Program-made: the position numbers and the translations under genes
Part shown: positions 6,898-10,826 of the stretch, in pieces
Numbering within the stretch: the stretch's first letter is position 1
Layout of the letters: each line of letters starts with the position of its first letter
Assembly: GCA_030647705.1 (NCBI GenBank)
Contig: JAUSJJ010000242.1
Coordinates: 1-10,826, forward strand
Direction of reading: 5' to 3'
DNA length: 10,826 nucleotides
Origin: Dehalococcoidia bacterium
Lineage (GTDB): Bacteria > Chloroflexota > Dehalococcoidia > JAUSJJ01
The notes under the pieces: model-generated
The model's database searches: none
Told to the model about the DNA's origin: nothing
The model's input: the letters and a program-made list of their open reading frames with translations, nothing else

Positions 6898-7755
6898 GTG
6901 GACGGCAGGGTAGACCTCCACCTGCACACCACGGCCTCCGACGGACGTTTGCGCCCCGGTGAAATGGTGCGTCTGGCCGCCAGGTTGGGCTTGAAGGTCA
7001 TCGCCATCACCGACCATGACTCCGTGGAAGGAATAACGGAGGCCCTGAATGCGGCTCGTGAGTTTCCGTCGTTGACTGTTGTCCCGGGCGTGGAGATGAG
7101 TACAGATGTTCCGCGCAGCGAGATTCACATCCTGGGCTACTTCATAGAGTACCAGGACCGTGAATTCAACCTCATGTTGGAAAGCCTGAGGAACTCGCGC
7201 GTGGTCCGGGCGCAGCGGATGGTCCAGAAACTGGACGGGCTCGGAGTTCACATCGAGTGGTCCCGCGTGGCCGAACTTGCGGGAGACGCTTCAGTGGGGC
7301 GGCCTCATGTGGCACAGGCGATGCTGGAGAAGGGGCATGTTTCCTCCCTGAAGGAGGCCTTTGACAGGTACTTAGGCCGCAATGGCCCCGCATATGTGGA
7401 ACGCGAGAAGCTGACTCCCACGGAAGTAGTCCAGCTTATCTCCAGTGTGAGAGGCCTCCCTGTGCTGGCGCATCCGGGCAGCCTCACCGATGGGCTCGAT
7501 AGCCTCCTCGATGAACTGCAGAAAGCAGGGCTGGTCGGCATGGAAGTCTACTACTCGGACTACACGCCGGACACCGTCTCACACCTGGCTGCCGTAGCCC
7601 GGAAGCACGGGTTGCTGGCATGCGGCGGCAGTGACTATCATGCAATGGACAGCGCCGAGGAAACCCCACCCGGCGGCTCTCACGTGCCGCTGGCGGCGGC
7701 TGAAGCACTCATTGCCATGGCCAGAAAACGAGGGAGGCTGACATCCGATGCTTAA
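6898..7755 (+). CDS. PHP-domain metal-dependent phosphoesterase (YciV/TrpH-like)
   Basis: The product is 285 residues with a complete PHP fold. Metal-binding motifs in order: Asp6, His8 and His10 in DLHLHTTASDG, Asp15, His40 in TDHDS (38-42), Glu66 in PGVEMS, His77 in IHILGY, His137 in VGRPHVA, His192 in AHPG, and Asp246 and His248 in GSDYHA. An insert of about 100 residues between the fourth and fifth motifs matches the YciV/TrpH branch. Characterised members are E. coli YciV (RNase AM, a 5'-3' exoribonuclease on short RNA and rRNA 5' ends) and a Chromobacterium 3',5'-nucleoside bisphosphate phosphatase. Which activity applies here cannot be read from sequence. The GTG start directly follows the TGA of the ymdB-type gene (TGAGTG), with only a weak ribosome site, which points to translational coupling. 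Its end overlaps fabZ by eight bases. Confidence 0.9.
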   Translation: MDGRVDLHLHTTASDGRLRPGEMVRLAARLGLKVIAITDHDSVEGITEALNAAREFPSLTVVPGVEMSTDVPRSEIHILGYFIEYQDREFNLMLESLRNSRVVRAQRMVQKLDGLGVHIEWSRVAELAGDASVGRPHVAQAMLEKGHVSSLKEAFDRYLGRNGPAYVEREKLTPTEVVQLISSVRGLPVLAHPGSLTDGLDSLLDELQKAGLVGMEVYYSDYTPDTVSHLAAVARKHGLLACGGSDYHAMDSAEETPPGGSHVPLAAAEALIAMARKRGRLTSDA

Positions 7756-8194
7756 CGTCAACGAAGTACAGAATATCATACCACACCGGTTCCCCTTCCT
7801 GTTCCTGGACAAAGTGGAGGAACTGGAGCCCGGTATCAGGGCAGTGGCCATCAAGAACGTCACCATCAATGAGTGGTTCTTCCAGGGACACTTGCCCGGG
7901 TTCCCGCTGCTGCCAGGTGTCGTCATGGTGGAAGCGCTGGCCCAACTGGTGGCGCTTACGCTGTGGAGTGTCCCCGCGAACAAAGGCAAGAAAGGCCTCT
8001 TCGGCGGCATAGACAAGTTCCAATTCCGCAAGCCGGTTTTCCCGGGCGAAACCCTCAGGCTGGAGGTCACATTCCTTCAGACCCGCCGCATTTTCAACAC
8101 CTTCTCAGTCTCGGCCTCGGTCGACGGCAAGGTGGTAGCCTCCGGCGAGCTGACAATGGTGATGACTGACGCCGGGGGCATGGAAGCGCCATGA
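7748..8194 (+). CDS. fabZ: 3-hydroxyacyl-[acyl-carrier-protein] dehydratase FabZ
   Basis: FabZ dehydrates (3R)-hydroxyacyl-ACP to trans-2-enoyl-ACP in the elongation cycle of type II fatty acid synthesis, in the cytoplasm. The product is 148 residues, a single hot-dog fold of typical length. Landmarks are IIPHRFPFLFLDKV (10-23), FFQGHLPGFPLLPGVVMVEA with catalytic His48 and Glu62, and GGIDKFQFRKPVFPGETLRL in the second half. The central helix signature GHxPGxPxxPG is intact. The ATG at 7748 overlaps the end of the PHP gene by eight bases (ATGCTTAA), with GGGAGG at 7732-7737 ten bases upstream. No other fatty acid gene is in the window, so here the gene sits inside an RNA-metabolism operon. 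Its stop overlaps the next start by four bases (ATGA). Confidence 0.96.
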   Translation: MLNVNEVQNIIPHRFPFLFLDKVEELEPGIRAVAIKNVTINEWFFQGHLPGFPLLPGVVMVEALAQLVALTLWSVPANKGKKGLFGGIDKFQFRKPVFPGETLRLEVTFLQTRRIFNTFSVSASVDGKVVASGELTMVMTDAGGMEAP

Positions 8195-8688
8195 AATGCG
8201 CCGCCCATCCCAACATAGAGACCAACCTCCGCTGTGGCAAGTGCGGCAAACCCATCTGCCCGAAGTGCCTGGTGCAAACTCCCGTGGGCGCCCGCTGCCC
8301 TGAGTGCGCCAGGGTGCAACGTCCCGTCACCTATCAGGTCCCGGCCAGGTTCTATGTGCGTGCGTTGGGAGCAGGCCTCGCCACGGGGTTCGTCAGCGGC
8401 ATCGTCTGGGCGCTTGTTCCTCTCGCTGGTTTCTTTCTCTTCATCATCGCCGCCGGCATTGGCTTCCTCATCGGCGAGGCGATCAGCCGGTCGGTCAATC
8501 TCAAGCGCGGGCTGGGTCTGCAGATAATCGCAGGGATATCAATGGCAGTGAGCTACGTGGCCCAGAGTTGGGCATCTGAGTGGATTTCTCTACCTCTGCA
8601 GCCCTGGGTTTTCATGAATCTCTTCGATCTGTACGGGATCATTGCGCTGGTTGTCGGGGTAGCGGTGGCCGTGAGCCGACTGCATTGA
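8191..8688 (+). CDS. Zinc-finger (B-box-like) membrane protein of unknown function
   Basis: The product is 165 residues. Its first 40 carry an ordered set of metal ligands: Cys3, His6, Cys15, Cys18, Cys23, Cys26, Cys36 and Cys39 (CAAH, CGKC, CPKC, CPEC), matching the B-box-type zinc-binding module often found at the N terminus of small bacterial membrane proteins and some rhomboid proteases. From about residue 55 it is hydrophobic, with three or four likely membrane helices (about 57-76, 78-98, 109-127 and 145-162). The rhomboid catalytic motifs (GxSG, membrane His) are absent, so it is not a protease of that type. It starts within the fabZ stop (ATGA), so it is translationally coupled and is the last gene of the operon. 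The function is unknown; a membrane-tethered protein- or nucleic-acid-binding finger is only a guess. Confidence 0.8.
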   Translation: MKCAAHPNIETNLRCGKCGKPICPKCLVQTPVGARCPECARVQRPVTYQVPARFYVRALGAGLATGFVSGIVWALVPLAGFFLFIIAAGIGFLIGEAISRSVNLKRGLGLQIIAGISMAVSYVAQSWASEWISLPLQPWVFMNLFDLYGIIALVVGVAVAVSRLH

Positions 8689-8709
8689 GGCCTGCGGGAC
8701 CCCCAGGCC
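8689..8709 (+). terminator. Hairpin directly after the operon, possible terminator
   Basis: Immediately after the stop codon, GGCCTG (8689-8694) pairs with CAGGCC (8704-8709) around a 9-base GC-rich loop. No T-tract follows, so it would be a poor intrinsic terminator; it may instead stabilise the 3' end of the message or work with Rho. Confidence 0.3.
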
Positions 8710-8849
8710 CAGACGACCATCCACCAGACATACGAAAACGTACCGCTTTCCAGCGCCCTTCGCAAGCCCCTCGGCGGGGTCCCATGGTACGCAGACATCA
8801 CGGGTTGCCGTGGGCCTTTGTCCCGTGAAGCGTTTGCCGCAGACAGCCC
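8710..8849. other. Non-coding stretch with several short hairpins
   Basis: Between the operon end and the groES promoter I see no credible gene. Short perfect inverted repeats are present: TACG/CGTA (8731-8742, AAAA loop), CCCC/GGGG (8767-8779), and TCACGGG (8798-8804) with CCCGTGA (8822-8828). The last competes with a local hairpin, CACGG/CCGTG (8799-8812). No known riboswitch, SRP RNA, 6S RNA or tRNA pattern was recognised on either strand. Confidence 0.35.
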
Positions 8850-8878
8850 TTGACAACCTGGAAACAGGATGGTATAAA
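8850..8878 (+). promoter_or_regulatory. groESL promoter, near-consensus sigma-70 type
   Basis: TTGACA (8850-8855) and TATAAA (8873-8878) are separated by exactly 17 bp. Transcription should start near 8885, just before the CIRCE operator, with a leader of roughly 75 bases. A strong housekeeping promoter held down by a repressor is the standard design for HrcA-controlled chaperonin operons. Confidence 0.85.
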
Positions 8879-8890
8879 TTCAGGCTGGCG

Positions 8891-8917
8891 CTAGCACTCT
8901 CCCACCGAGAGTGCTAA
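8891..8917. promoter_or_regulatory. CIRCE operator (HrcA binding site)
   Basis: CTAGCACTC (8891-8899), nine spacer bases and GAGTGCTAA (8909-8917) match the CIRCE consensus TTAGCACTC-N9-GAGTGCTAA with a single mismatch at the first base of the left arm. The symmetry runs further inward, giving a perfect 10-bp inverted repeat (8892-8901 with 8907-8916) around a 5-base loop. It lies within the predicted transcribed leader, where HrcA binding blocks transcription under non-stress conditions. The hrcA gene itself is not in the window. Confidence 0.95.
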
Positions 8918-8960
8918 TATTTGTTAGAGAGTGACGTTATCAAGAGATAAGGAGGGATTG

Positions 8961-10826
<1,866 letters not shown>

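Noticed and set aside
6268..7251. Minus-strand open frame (327 codons) opposite ymdB and the PHP gene
   Set aside because: It spans the junction of two well-supported sense genes, shows no recognisable motifs, and has no clear ribosome site; an antisense shadow.
8580..8828. Small plus-strand frame (82 codons) running from the zinc-finger gene into the gap before groES
   Set aside because: Half of it is out of frame within a supported gene, and the translation is proline/arginine-rich without motifs.

Overview
The window is ordinary-looking bacterial chromosome of fairly high GC (by eye a little under 60%), densely coded, with typical sigma-70 promoters and strong Shine-Dalgarno sites. The gene content and several protein sequences suggest a Chloroflexota bacterium, possibly of the Dehalococcoidia. 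These include the bifunctional nuclease beside a small zinc-ribbon protein, recA-recX-rny-ymdB in one line, and CIRCE-controlled groESL. The placement is inference from remembered family resemblance, not from a search. Twelve complete protein genes are present, plus a gene tail at the left edge and a groEL cut by the right edge.

Left part (1-1367): the end of an unidentified gene, then a clear promoter (TTGACA/18 bp/TACAAT), a DUF151 bifunctional nuclease and a 108-residue zinc-ribbon protein, probably co-transcribed. A hairpin in the 92-base gap may end transcription from both sides, because the next gene, trpS (1368-2387), is convergent. TrpS carries four cysteines spaced like the [4Fe-4S] site known from some bacterial TrpRS enzymes.

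Middle (2388-8709): trpS and recA are divergent, and their 273-base gap holds both promoters plus a compact cluster of inverted repeats that looks like a dispersed intergenic repeat. Then follow recA, recX, a 211-base gap with competing hairpins, and a tight run of rny (RNase Y), ymdB-type phosphodiesterase, PHP-domain phosphoesterase, fabZ and a zinc-finger membrane protein. Joints in this run are 30 bases, 0 bases, an 8-base overlap and a 4-base overlap, so rny to the zinc-finger gene reads as one operon. Its first three products all plausibly act on RNA or nucleotides. FabZ supplies fatty acid elongation and the last gene is unknown.

Right part (8710-10826): a structured non-coding stretch, then a near-consensus promoter, a CIRCE operator in the leader, groES and groEL. 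This is the classic HrcA-repressed chaperonin operon.

I found no mobile element, CRISPR array, rRNA, tRNA or clearly novel defence-like system. The most interesting points are the TrpRS cysteine motif, the repeat cluster upstream of recA, the RNA-turnover gene grouping, and the two conserved-looking zinc proteins of unknown function.
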